64,000 nt of DNA from Nemertoderma westbladi (taxonomy: Eukaryota > Xenacoelomorpha > Nemertodermatida > Nemertodermatidae). The stretch spans positions 1 through 64,000 of the forward strand of contig JAUCBJ010006665.1 of assembly GCA_032718475.1 (NCBI GenBank). The letters run 5' to 3'. The translations under genes and the position numbers were made by a program. Below, one piece after another: positions 41,501 to 51,923 of the stretch. The stretch's first letter is position 1; each line of letters starts with the position of its first letter. A model generated the notes under the pieces. The model saw only the letters and a program-made list of their open reading frames with translations. It had not been told where the DNA came from and made no database searches.

Positions 41501-44500
41501 CCGACTTTGAGTGCCGACTTGTAAATCAAGTGAGTGCCGACTTCCAAATCTAGTGAGTGCCGACTTGTAAATCAAGTGAGTGCCGACTTCCAAATCTAGT
41601 GAGTGCCGACTTGTAAACCAAGTGAGTACCGACTTGTAAACGAAGTGAGTGCCGACTTGTAAACGAAGTCCGACTTGTGAACCAAGTGAGTGCCGACTTG
41701 TAAACGAAGTGAGTGCCGACTTGTGAACCAAGTGAATGCCGACTTGTAAACCACGTAAGTACCGAATTCTAAATCAAGTGAGTGCCGTATTGTAAACCAA
41801 GTGAGTGCCGACTTGTAAATCAAGTGAGTGCCGACTTCCAAATCAAGTGAGTGCCGACTTGTAACCCAAGTGAGTACCGACTTGTAAACGAAGTGAGTGC
41901 CGACTTGTAAACGAAGTGAGTGCCGACTTGTGAACCAAGTGAGTGCCGACTTGTAAACGAAGTGAGTGCCGACTTGTGAACCAAGTGATTGCCGACTTGT
42001 AAACCACGTGAGTACCGAATTCTAAATCAAGTGAGTGCCGTATTGTAAACCAAGTGAGTGCCGACTTGTAAACGAAGTGAGTGCCGACTTGTGAACCAAG
42101 TGAGTGCCGACTTGTGAGCGAAGTGAGTGCCGACTTGTGAACCAAGTGATTGCCAACTTGTAAACCACGTGAGTGCCGACTTGTAAACGAAGTGAGTGCC
42201 GACTTGTGAACCAAGTGAGTGCCGACTTGTAAGCGAAGTGAGTGCCGACTTGTGAACCAAGTGATTGCCAACTTGTAAACCACGTGAGTGCCGACTTGTA
42301 AACGAAGTGAGTGCCGACTTGTGAACCAAGTGAGTGCCGACTTGTAAACGAAGTGAGTGGCGACTTGTGAACCAAGTGAGTGCCGACTTGTAAGCGAAGT
42401 GAGTGCCGACTTGTGAACCAAGTGATTGCCGACTTGTAAGCGAAGTGAGTGCAGACTTGTGAACCAAGTGATTGCCAACTTGTAAACCACGTGAGTGCCG
42501 ACTTGTAAGCGAAGTGAGTGTCGACTTGTGAACCAAGTGATTGCCGACTTGTAAACCACGTGAGTGCCGACTTGTAAGCGAAGTGAGTGCCGACTTGTGA
42601 ACCAAGTGATTGCCAACTTGTAAACCACGTGAGTGCCGACTTGTAAACGAAGTGAGTGCCGACTTGTGAACCAAGTGAGTGCCGACTTGTAAGCGATGTG
42701 AGTGCCGACTTGTGAACCAAGTGATTGCCGACTTGTAAGCGAAGTGAGTGCGACTTGTGAACCAAGTGATTGCCAACTTGTAAACCACGTGAGTGCCGAC
42801 TTGTAAGCGAAGTGAGTGCCGACTTGTGAACCAAGTGAGTGCCGACCTGAAAGCGATGTGAGTGCCGACTTGTGAACCAAGTGATTGTCGACTTGTAAGC
42901 GAAGTGAGTGCGACTTGTGAACCAAGTGATTGCTAACTTGTAAACCACGTGAGTGCCGACTTGTAAGCGAAGTGAGTGCCGACTTGTGAACCAAGTGATT
43001 GCCAACTTGTAAACTACGTGAGTGCCGACTTCTAAATCAATTGAGTGCCAACTTGTAAACCAAGTGAGTACCGACTTGTAAACCAAGTGAGTGCCGAATT
43101 GTAAACGAAGTGAGTGCCGACTTGTGAACCAAGTGAGTGCCGACTTGTAAGCGAAGTGAGTGCCGACTTGTGAACCAAGTGAGTGCCGACTTATAAGCGA
43201 AGTGAGTGCCGACTTGTGAATCAAGTGAGTGCCGACTTGTAAGCGAAGTGAGTGCCGACTTGTGAACCAAGTAATTGCCAACTTGTAAACCACGTGAGTG
43301 CCGACTTCTAAATTAAGTGACTGCCGGGTTGTGAACCAAGTGAGTGCCGACTTGTAAGCGAAGTGAGTGCCGACTTGTGAACCAAGTGATTGCCAACTTG
43401 TAAACCACGTGAGTGCCGACTTCTAAATTAAGTGAGTGCCGGGTTATGAACCAAGTGAGTGCCGACTTGTAAGCGAAGTGAGTGGCGACTTGTGAATCAA
43501 GTGAGTGCCGACTTGTAAGCGAAGTGAGTACCGACTTGTGAACCAAGTGATTGCCAACTTGTAAACCACGTGGGTGCCGACTTCTAAATTAAGTGAGTGC
43601 CGGGTTGTGAACCAAGTGAGTGCCGACTTGTAAGCGAAGTGAGTGCCGACTTGTGAACCAAGTGATTGCCAACTTGTAAACCACGTGAGTGCCGACTTCT
43701 AAATTAAGTGAGTGCCGGGTTGTGAACCAAGTGAGTGCCGACTTGTAAACGAAGTGAGTGCCGACTTGTGAACCAAGTGATTGCCGACTTGTAAACCAGG
43801 TGAGTGCCGACTTGTAAACGAAGTGAGTGCCGACTTGTGAACCAAGTGAGTGCCGACTTGTAAGCGATGTGAGTGCCGACTTGTGAACCAAGTGATTGCC
43901 GACTTGTAAGCGAAGTGAGTGCGACTTGTGAACCAAGTGATTGCCAACTTGTAAACCACGTGAGTGCCGACTTGTAAGCGAAGTGAGTGCCGACTTGTGA
44001 ACCAAGTGAGTGCCGACCTGAAAGCGATGTGAGTGCCGACTTGTGAACCAAGTGATTGCCGACTTGTAAGCGAAGTGAGTGCGACTTGTGAACCAAGTGA
44101 TTGCCAACTTGTAAACCACGTGAGTGCCGACTTGTAAGCGAAGTGAGTGCCGACTTGTGAACCAAGTGATTGCCAACTTGTAAACTACGTGAGTGCCGAC
44201 TTCTAAATCAATTGAGTGCCAACTTGTAAACCAAGTGAGTACCGACTTGTAAACCAAGTGAGTGCCGAATTGTAAACGAAGTGAGTGCCGACTTGTGAAC
44301 CAAGTGAGTGCCGACTTGTAAGCGAAGTGAGTGCCGACTTGTGAACCAAGTGAGTGCCGACTTGTAAGCGAAGTGAGTGCCGACTTGTGAATCAAGTTAG
44401 TGCCGACTTGTAAGCGAAGTGAGTGCCGACTTGTGAACCAAGTAATTGCCAACTTGTAAACCACGTGAGTGCCGACTTCTAAATTAAGTGACTGCCGGGT

Positions 44501-47500
44501 TGTGAACCAAGTGAGTGCCGACTTGTAAGCGAAGTGAGTGCCGACTTGTGAACCAAGTGATTGCCAACTTGTAAACCACGTGAGTGCCGACTTCTAAATT
44601 AAGTGAGTGCCGGGTTATGAACCAAGTGAGTGCCGACTTGTAAGCGAAGTGAGTGCCGACTTGTGAATCAAGTGAGTGCCGACTTGTAAGCGAAGTGAGT
44701 GTCGACTTGTGAACCAAGTGATTGCCAACTTGTAAATCACGTGAGTGCCGACTTCTAAATTAAGTGAGTGCCGGGTTGTGAACCAAGTGAGTGCCGACTT
44801 GTAAGCGAAGTGAGTGCCGACTTGTGAACCAAGTGATTGCCAACTTGTAATCCACGTGAGTGCCGACTTCTAAATTAAGTGAGTGCCGGGTTGTGAACCA
44901 AGTGAGTGCCGACTTGTAAACGAAGTGAGTGCCAACTTGTGAATCAAGTGAGTCCCGACTTGTAAGCGAAGTGAGTGCCGACTTGTGAACCAAGTGATTG
45001 CCAACTTGTAAACCAGGTGAGTGCCGACTTGTAAACGAAGTGAGTGCCGACTTGTGAACCAAGTGAGTGCCGACTTGTAAGCGATGTGAGTGCCGACTTG
45101 TGAACCAAGTGATTGCCGACTTGTAAGCGAAGTGAGTGCGACTTGTGAACCAAGTGATTGCCAACTTGTAAACCACGTGAGTGCCGACTTGTAAGCGAAG
45201 TGAGTGCCGACTTGTGAACCAAGTGAGTGCCGACCTGAAAGCGATGTGAGTGCCGACTTGTGAACCAAGTGATTGCCGACTTGTAAGCGAAGTGAGTGCG
45301 ACTTGTGAACCAAGTGATTGCCAACTTGTAAACCACGTGAGTGCCGACTTGTAAGCGAAGTGAGTGCCGACTTGTGAACCAAGTGATTGCCAACTTGTAA
45401 ACTACGTGAGTGCCGACTTCTAAATCAATTGAGTGCCAACTTGTAAACCAAGTGAGTACCGACTTGTAAACCAAGTGAGTGCCGAATTGTAAACGAAGTG
45501 AGTGCCGACTTGTGAACCAAGTGAGTGCCGACTTGTAAGCGAAGTGAGTGCCGACTTGTGAACCAAGTGAGTGCCGACTTGTAAGCGAAGTGAGTGCCGA
45601 CTTGTGAATCAAGTTAGTGCCGACTTGTAAGCGAAGTGAGTGCCGACTTGTGAACCAAGTAATTGCCAACTTGTAAACCACGTGAGTGCCGACTTCTAAA
45701 TTAAGTGACTGCCGGGTTGTGAACCAAGTGAGTGCCGACTTGTAAGCGAAGTGAGTGCCGACTTGTGAACCAAGTGATTGCCAACTTGTAAACCACGTGA
45801 GTGCCGACTTCTAAATTAAGTGAGTGCCGGGTTATGAACCAAGTGAGTGCCGACTTGTAAGCGAAGTGAGTGCCGACTTGTGAATCAAGTGAGTGCCGAC
45901 TTGTAAGCGAAGTGAGTGCCGACTTGTGAACCAAGTGATTGCCAACTTGTAAATCACGTGAGTGCCGACTTCTAAATTAAGTGAGTGCCGGGTTGTGAAC
46001 CAAGTGAGTGCCGACTTGTAAGCGAAGTGAGTGCCGACTTGTGAACCAAGTGATTGCCAACTTGTAATCCACGTGAGTGCCGACTTCTAAATTAAGTGAG
46101 TGCCGGGTTGTGAACCAAGTGAGTGCCGACTTGTAAACGAAGTGAGTGCCAACTTGTGAATCAAGTGAGTCCCGACTTGTAAGCGAAGTGAGTGCCGACT
46201 TGTGAACCAAGTGATTGCCAACTTGTAAACTACGTGAGTGCCGACTTCTAAATTAAGTGAGTGCCGGGTTGTGAACCAAGTGAGTGCCGACTTGTAAACG
46301 AAGTGAGTGCCAACTTGTAAACCAAGTGAGTGCCGATTAAAATAAATAAATGTGTGGTCGACTCTTACCAGCTCGTACAGGCCGGAATCTTGGAGACGCG
46401 AAACGCTCCATCATAGAGACAGTGACTGCACATGAGCCGAGGATGAAGATGAGCACGAGATAGGCGGTACGAGCCGCCTTGGCGCAGTAGAACCCGTAAT
46501 AGAGCCAGGGTATAAACGAACCAACAATAAGCACTGCAATGCCCGTGTAATCCAATCTGTAAGCAAAACGTAGAACGAAAAATTCGGTTATAGATTTACT
46601 TTCATTTTATGTTTGTATACTTTAATTTTCCGAAATTAATTAATACAAAAATATATTTAGTTAAAATTAAAATAAAGTAGAAATAAAGAAGATAATTATA
46701 CTAGTATCGGTTATATTAGTGTATTCTACTACGTAGTTAAAGATTTATAGATTTATTACAGACTTACTTGCAGAAGAGTTTGGAGACCTGCCGACTGTGA
46801 CAGTAAACTGTGTGGAACAGCCAACTAAAACCCAGACAGATGATGGCAGATATAAAGAAAGCAATGAACACGACACTGTCCTGCCATTTAAACGTGTCCG
46901 GAGCACCAAATATAAAGTAAATCGTTGTGCAGATCATAAAGAGAAAACCTATAAAACAAATATAGATAACTGATTATAGGACATTTTGATGAATAACTTA
47001 AACATTTCCATACAACTTTTATATATATAACTAATCAATGTAATCAATATACAGTATAAGGACTAGGAGGTGTATAAGGAGGTGAAAAATTAAGTTTCTC
47101 AAAATGCAACGTGATAATATATTCTGAAAGTTCAGATTTGTAGAATTCAGCGCACACCGCATGGTCTCTTTTTTTTCATATTTTGGCCATTTTTCTGTAT
47201 ATTGCGCCTTAAAATGTTTTTTGCTGTCTATTATTACTTTAATACTCCTCAGTACTATTCCCTCAGTACTAGAAACCACTTGTACTTTGAATAAGCCATT
47301 AGACGTCCAAGCTAAAGCTAGGGGGTCGATGTCGGGGGGGGGGGGGGGGGGGGGGGGGTGTATTGTTTCAAAAATAAGACGTTTGACGACTTTACAGAAA
47401 GAATTCATCATCACGTTGAGATTTTAAGGATGCTAAACAAATTTAAATAGTATTTAACAGATTGACACACTGATGAGCCCCAGTCTGTGGGCCCCCAGTA

Positions 47501-48307
47501 AACTTACCGAGAAGATGAGTCCAAATGTTACCGGTTTCCGTATGTAACCGGAATATCGAGCCGAAACACTTCCGGAATGACGGCATCGGAGGCCGGTGAT
47601 GGTGCCATAGATAGTCGTTATCTCTCAGCCAATCAGGAAGCGCGTCGAACGCAATCAGCCGCCATTCCTTGGCCTTCTCCGTGGCTTTGTGACACGCCTC
47701 CCTCGCCCTATCCTGTGCATGCGTACAGACGTCCCTCGCTTTGTCTTTACTGCGGGAGATCATATCTCTTGCTAAACCCAACGGTGTGTGTTCTCCCTCG
47801 ATAACCGAAACAGACGGGGACCCATTGAATAGTTGACAACTCTATAAAAAAAAAGAATATGTACCTCAAAGAACAGTTAAAAAAACAATAGAATATAATG
47901 TTAAATTGTACATGCATATTGAATGTCTGAGAAATCAAAAACAGCAGCCCCAAATGCAAATCAAATCTATAGTTATTGCCACAAAATGAGACGCTATATT
48001 TTTGGGCCTACTGGCATATAAGTAACATATGTTTTGTTTATTTGCCAAATTTCCCTGTCATCACACCCATAATTCAACCGGTTTGTAATTTCTACTCGAA
48101 TTTTACGTATCTTATGGTCAGTCTCTTGAAACTGACGCCCGTAATTCTAAGAAATTAACTTACTTCAGTATAACGACAGAAGCAGTGACCGCACCGGCAG
48201 TCTACCGGTAGTAATGGAGACAGTTCGTCGTACAATATAAACTCGTCGTGCTCGTCGCCCTCACAGGAGCAACTGCAGTCGCAGTACTCACTGCTGTCCT
48301 GGTCCAT
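32526..48307 (-). CDS. ADIPOR: Adiponectin receptor (PAQR family, seven-helix ceramidase-type)
   Basis: Orthologue of vertebrate ADIPOR1/2; I cannot say which, and one ancestral gene is usual in invertebrates. Exons on the - strand: 48307-48164, 47841-47508, 46948-46768, 46556-46369, 34090-33897, 32642-32526; phases 0, 1, 2, 1 and 0 match at every junction. Product 385 aa (human 375 and 386). Exon 1 is an unusual Cys-rich N terminus. Exon 2 carries RPPMPSFRKCFGSIFRLHTE and TGNIWTHLLG. Exon 3 has SWLFHTVYCHS, with the first zinc-binding His. Exon 4 has LDYTGIAVLIVGSFIPWLYY. Exon 5 has ALGLSGVIPGIHY and RIPERFFPGK. Exon 6 has QSHQFFHVLVVVAAFVHFHG, with the other two zinc His, and ends GPTCAG. 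Exons 5 and 6 contain no long ATG frame and are easily missed. Intron 4 is 12.3 kb of satellite; intron 5 holds C-rich inverted repeats. A family role in ceramide hydrolysis and AMPK/PPAR signalling is known, not shown here. Confidence 0.96.
32791..33838. repeat. Inverted C-rich minisatellites flanking a 0.9-kb insert in ADIPOR intron 5
   Basis: On the + strand GGACACTTCCCCCCC recurs four times at 32784-32868, with a 16-C run at 32806-32821. The reverse complement (GGGAAGTGTCC, with 22 G at 33776-33797) lies at 33776-33835. Both fall inside the 1.25-kb intron between exons 5 and 6 and may mark the ends of one inserted element. Confidence 0.65.
33007..33137. repeat. 36-bp hairpin minisatellite, 3-4 copies
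   Basis: Each unit contains GGGGGCTGCCGCCCCC, a perfect stem with a four-base loop, then AAACCCCCGCTTATTTTC. It lies between the inverted C-rich arms in ADIPOR intron 5. Confidence 0.85.
34064..35828 (-). repeat. 45/46-bp minisatellite in ADIPOR intron 4 containing the exon 5 splice acceptor and exon start
   Basis: About 39 tandem units. On the sense (-) strand a unit reads CTTACATTTAG (or CATTATAG) followed by GAACATTCATTGCTCTGGGT and CTATCTG. The real exon 5 starts at 34090 with those same 27 bases, after the same TTTAG. Every unit therefore duplicates the acceptor and nine codons' worth of exon. Units are 45 bp (TTTAG form) or 46 bp (TATAG form), with a few of 49-50 bp carrying an extra TAGT. 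Beyond the exon-like part, each unit continues with GTAGTT, which resembles a weak donor. Confidence 0.97.
35836..35965 (-). mobile_element. Terminal fragment of the 12014-13578 type element
   Basis: Reverse complement of that element's 3' end: GGGCGAGCCACGAAGTTGGC, then diverged GGTGAGTCAATTATG, GCAAATAGTTG and GCTAATAACTTCGTCGG. It lies between the two satellite arrays of ADIPOR intron 4. Confidence 0.75.
36559..41508. repeat. 2475-bp tandem segmental duplication within the satellite
   Basis: 36559-39033 and 39034-41508 correspond at a constant offset of 2475, including rare variants such as the TTTGAGTGCC junction at 39031 and 41506. The near-identity implies a recent unequal exchange or a large slippage event. 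Confidence 0.85.
43790..46220. repeat. 1217-bp higher-order repeat within the satellite
   Basis: Marker variants (CCAGG at 43796 and 45013; CTGAAAGCGATG at about 44015 and 45235) recur exactly 1217 bp apart. Another partial copy lies upstream at an offset of about 1171. Confidence 0.8.
47334..47358 (+). repeat. Poly-G tract (25 G) in ADIPOR intron 2
   Basis: Homopolymer inside the intron between exons 2 and 3; C run on the sense strand. Confidence 0.95.
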
Positions 48308-48347
48308 ACCCACCCGTGCAAAAAGGGGAAACACAGAGGAAACACCG

Positions 48348-48375
48348 AAGTATTAGCGCAAATGCGCTAATACTT
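48348..48375 (-). promoter_or_regulatory. Perfect 13-bp-stem hairpin just upstream of the ADIPOR start
   Basis: AAGTATTAGCGCA, a two-base AA spacer, then its exact reverse complement. It ends 41 bases before the start codon at 48307, so it lies in the 5' UTR or core promoter. It could fold in the mRNA or bind a dimeric factor; neither is shown. Confidence 0.55.
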
Positions 48376-48380
48376 GCTGT

Positions 48381-48392
48381 CTATTGGCCCAT
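48381..48392 (-). promoter_or_regulatory. CCAAT box upstream of ADIPOR
   Basis: GGGCCAATAG on the - strand, about 80 bases before the start codon, fits a CCAAT-type promoter element. Assigned from position and motif only. Confidence 0.4.
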
Positions 48393-48594
48393 CCGATGGT
48401 ACGATATAACTTGGCACACGTAGTGAAAACGATAGGGTGGGGTGGGGGGGTTACTATACGCGGTTGGAGTTACACACTTAGATTGAATGGGAATATCTGG
48501 CATACAACTGAACATCATTCATACTGTAAACATCGCTAGTAAATCGTACTACTGCTACTACCACACTGTCGGCAATAGACTTAGCATTATATTA

Positions 48595-49178
48595 TATCAC
48601 ATATTAAGAATGCTATGCCGGCTTATCGGCAAAGTTGCGACTCCACAACTCCCTACCCCTACCCCCATGACTTTCGTTAGAGTATCAGCCCCTTCAAGAG
48701 CAGTGACCTTTACGAGGCGTTTCAACAAGTCAGGAGGGGCTGTCCCTCCACCATGCTTATTCACTTCATGAGGAGCCATACAATGATCTGACCTGGCGGC
48801 AAAGGCAATGTCTTTCAAAGCGGAAGCGGCTCCGTTCAAGTATAAAGGGTTTCCTCCCTTCCCCACTTACGTATCCTAAGGCATCCTTCACCTGGATTCC
48901 GAATCCATAATCCCAAGTAGCAGAAGTTATCCACCTGCTCAAACATGGCATCCTTTGAGCTTAAGCTCATACGATCAGACATTTCCTGGAGACTCTCAAA
49001 GTTACATGTCAAAAATGTTGTGTTTTTTGGAGTTAACAAAAATTCCAACACCAGACGCTGTCTGACCCAATAGTAGTGATTTTGTCACAGTACTTCTAAG
49101 TTATCATCAAAGTCTATACCAGTTTTCATCGACTTTGATCATAGGCCTTGAAGAAGTCAAGAAATATAACATGTACAG
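48595..49178 (-). mobile_element. Degenerate LINE (copy D), 3' part, interrupted at 49178
   Basis: Same family as copies A-C but strongly decayed. The - strand retains an ATTCTTAATATG-like 3' end near 48600, HEVNKHGGGTAPP-like coding near 48760, FCYLGLWIRNPGE near 48920, and the ISSKDGMLEHVDDF equivalent. A triplet tract (TAC)n-like stands at 48547-48560. Homology resumes at 50622 beyond a foldback insertion. Confidence 0.75.
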
Positions 49179-49183
49179 TTGTA

Positions 49184-50611
49184 GGCGGTGCGTTTTTTAC
49201 TTTTTATTAGATTTCATTGTTCTACCGGTGCGCAAAAGTTGCCAAATGGTAAAAAAAAATGAGGCAAAAAAATTTCTCTAAATTTCATCAATATCTTGAC
49301 GTACCCCAAGGGGGTAGAAATTTTGAGCCTTCGCGATGCACCACAATGAAACTTATAACAATATAACAATAACACATTGATGAAATATCAATGACTCAAG
49401 AAAGAACTTCCTACATGCATCAAATGTCATCAAATGGGTCCAAACTAAGTTAGATACCAAAATTCTAATTTTGGGATTAAGGGAACTAGTGCAACAGGGT
49501 GCAACCCTTTGGCGCAAGTGACCCTTATTCTCAATTTTCGCGATGGTCATCTTTTAGTTCTCCTACGGCATTAATATTATGCTCATTAGAACCGAAATGA
49601 CCGATTTAGTGGGGGTAGACACCATCAAAACAAGCGTAGAGCGAATAGTTCTTGAGATTCGCAGAAAAGGGAAGTCCGGCACAAGTCTACATTACCGCCA
49701 TGATGCGATATGGACAAATTCACTAAAAATGATACTTTGAATTATCTCAAGGCATCAAAAATAACACATCAATGCAACGAATTGATTTAGTGTATACAGA
49801 CACCTTCGGAATGAAAGAGTAGTTAGTTCTCTTAGTTCTCTATAGTTCTATGATTAGTTCTCTATAGTTTTTATACAAAATGTCTGTCTCTCTACAAAAT
49901 GTCTCAATTTAAAGCATCAATTGGTGGACATACTCTTGACATTTTGTCACAAGAACACAAGAACTAATGACTCTACTCTTATTTTGAAGGTGTCTACACC
50001 CACTACATCGATCATTTCTGTGATGTGTCTATTCTTGGTTCCTTGAGATAATTCAAAATAAATTTTTTTGAGGATTTGTCCATATCGCATCAAGGCGGTA
50101 ATGTAGACTTGTGCCGGACTTCACATTTTCTGCGATATTTCAAGAACTATTCGCTCTACGCTTGTTTTGAAGTTGTCTACCCCCACTAAATCGGCCATTG
50201 CGGTTCTAATGAGCATAATATTAATGCAGTAGGAGAACTAAAAGTTGTCAATCGTAAGAATTGAGAATAAGAGTCACTTGCGCCCAAGGGCAGGTTGTAG
50301 CCATGTGCCTGTGGCACTAGTTCCCTTAATCCAAAAATTAAAATTTTGGTATCTAACTAAGTTTGGACCCATTTGATGACATTTGATGCATGCAGGAAGT
50401 TCTTTCTTGGGTCATTGATCTTTAATCCATGCGTTATATTGTTATAACATTCATTGTGGTACATCGCGAAGACTCAAAATTTCAACCCCGTTGGGATCCG
50501 TGAAGATATAGACGAAATTTATATAATTGTTATTACCTTAATTTTTTACAATTTGGCAACTTTTGTGCACCGGTAAAAAATGAAATCGAAAAAAGTAAAA
50601 AACGCACCGCC
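49184..50611. mobile_element. 1.43-kb foldback (palindromic) element inserted in LINE copy D
   Basis: The two halves are imperfect reverse complements along almost their whole length, meeting near 49900. Termini are GGCGGTGCGTTTTTTAC (49184-49200) and its complement (50595-50611). Further matched pairs include GCAAAAGTTGCCAAAT with ATTTGGCAACTTTTGTGC, and GCTCATTAGAACCG with CGGTTCTAATGAGC. A TACAG at 49174-49178 and another at 50617-50621 may be the target duplication. No open frame of size is present. Confidence 0.85.
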
Positions 50612-50621
50612 CGAAGTACAG

Positions 50622-50720
50622 CCCAATGTCTGTTTTTCTTTTTTCATACTTCTTCGACAACTCTTCTAAGCCCCAAAACGGAACAGTGGATCATCCCACA
50701 AGGATCATTTGTAAATCACA
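50622..50720 (-). mobile_element. LINE copy D, continuation beyond the foldback insertion
   Basis: CCCAATGTCTGTTTTTCTTT and CTTCTAAGCCCCAAAACGG match, with substitutions, the palm-coding region of copies A and C that directly follows the part ending at 49178. Confidence 0.7.
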
Positions 50721-50954
50721 TTATTAGTAAATCGTGCGCGACGCACGGTAATATGTCACAGTCGCGAAAAATATATAGAAAAAAAAAAAGAAATACTAAC
50801 CTATTTGCCAATGATAATAATTACGAAATAGTTAAACTTGTAAAAAACAGTCAGGTAGCAAATGCGAATACGAAGAGGTACTAAATGTTATAATAAACAG
50901 CTGCGAATGATACATGTACACTGCTGGAACTAACATACTACAATGCTCCTACAG

Positions 50955-51923
50955 ACACGAAGTGGGGCCTTCGCGCAGCACGTGAAATGAGTTAATGCTA
51001 AGTATCAACTCGAAAGGATTATAAAAACATAGGAGAAGATTTTCCCGGAAAACGTTAACCCTCTAGCGGGAGACTGGGTAACTGAAGAAGGAAGGATTAG
51101 TTTCCCTACAAAGCCACAGCCTATGGTCTATTACATATCTACCAAGTTTCCGATTGACGGATCATAAATAACGAAATGTTGGAAGGTTTTCACTTTCATA
51201 CATTTAGCCCTCTAGCGGCATATTAAAGAACTATGGATCGATCACCTTCCTCACAAAGACGAGGCATGTGGTCTAGTACATACCGGTACTGTATATTCCA
51301 AAATTCAGCTTAAATAGATTAAGATCAAGGAATTTGCGAAGGTTATCACTTTCCTACATTTCGCCCTCTAGCGGCAGACTCGAAAACTCCGGACCGATTA
51401 CTGTCCACACAAAGACTTAGGATGTCTTCTAGTACATATATGACAAGTTTCAGCGTAATCAGATCATAAACAACTAAATGGAAGAATAATTTCACATTCG
51501 GGACATTTCGCCCTCTAGCGGCAGACTGGAGAACTGCAGACAGATTAGCCTCCTTTGAAATTTACAGCTAATGGTCTAGTACATACTTCCCAAGTTTCAG
51601 CTTAAACGGATTAAAAGCAAAGAAATGGGTGGCCATTTAATGTTTAGACATGTGGCCCTCTAGCGGGAGACCATTGCACTGATGGTGTCTGAAAGTCTCT
51701 CAAAAATCTCAACTTTTGCTCATATTGATACCTACAAATTTTCAACTTGGCAGCTTTAAATCCGACAAAGTTATTAGCATGTCAAAATCGTAACGACGAC
51801 GACAACGACGACGACGACGACGACAACGACGACGACGACGACGACAACTATTTGCATAAATTGACCCACCCCCTAACAGTGTCAATTCGCTAAGGCTCCG
51901 CCAACTTCGTGGCTCGCCCCACA
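50955..51923 (+). mobile_element. Dispersed 146-bp-monomer element (copy 2)
   Basis: Nearly identical to 12014-13578 in the same orientation, with the same ends, but five instead of nine CCCTCTAGCGG motifs (about 51058, 51207, 51363, 51510, 51655), because the 292-bp dimer is present once. It ends in the same (ACG)n microsatellite and GTGGCTCGCCCCACA terminus. Confidence 0.85.

Larger units (their letters stand above)
36250..46335. repeat. 10-kb 23-bp satellite with higher-order repeats, in ADIPOR intron 4
   Basis: About 440 units of 23 bp, + strand consensus GAGTGCCGACTTGTAAACCA plus AGT. Variants (CGAAGTG, CCACGTG, TCAAGTG, GTGAACC for GTAAACC) are arranged in higher-order repeats: 492 bp three times (about 36330-37820), a 2475-bp direct duplication (36559-39033 and 39034-41508), and a 1217-bp unit repeated at 43790-45006 and 45007-46220 with a partial earlier copy. 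Because 23 is not a multiple of three and units lack stops on the - strand, long overlapping open frames appear (up to 423 codons, MVHKSALTSLTSRHS type). I regard them as artefacts of the repeat. The array ends about 34 bases from the exon 4 donor. Confidence 0.97.

Noticed and set aside
36250-46335. Long - strand open frames (up to 423 codons, MVHKSALTSLTSRHS type)
   Set aside because: They follow the 23-bp satellite period, overlap in several frames and lie wholly within an intron of the adiponectin receptor. They are repeat artefacts.
34064-46335. CRISPR-like array
   Set aside because: Units are directly tandem with no unique spacers, and this is a eukaryotic intron.
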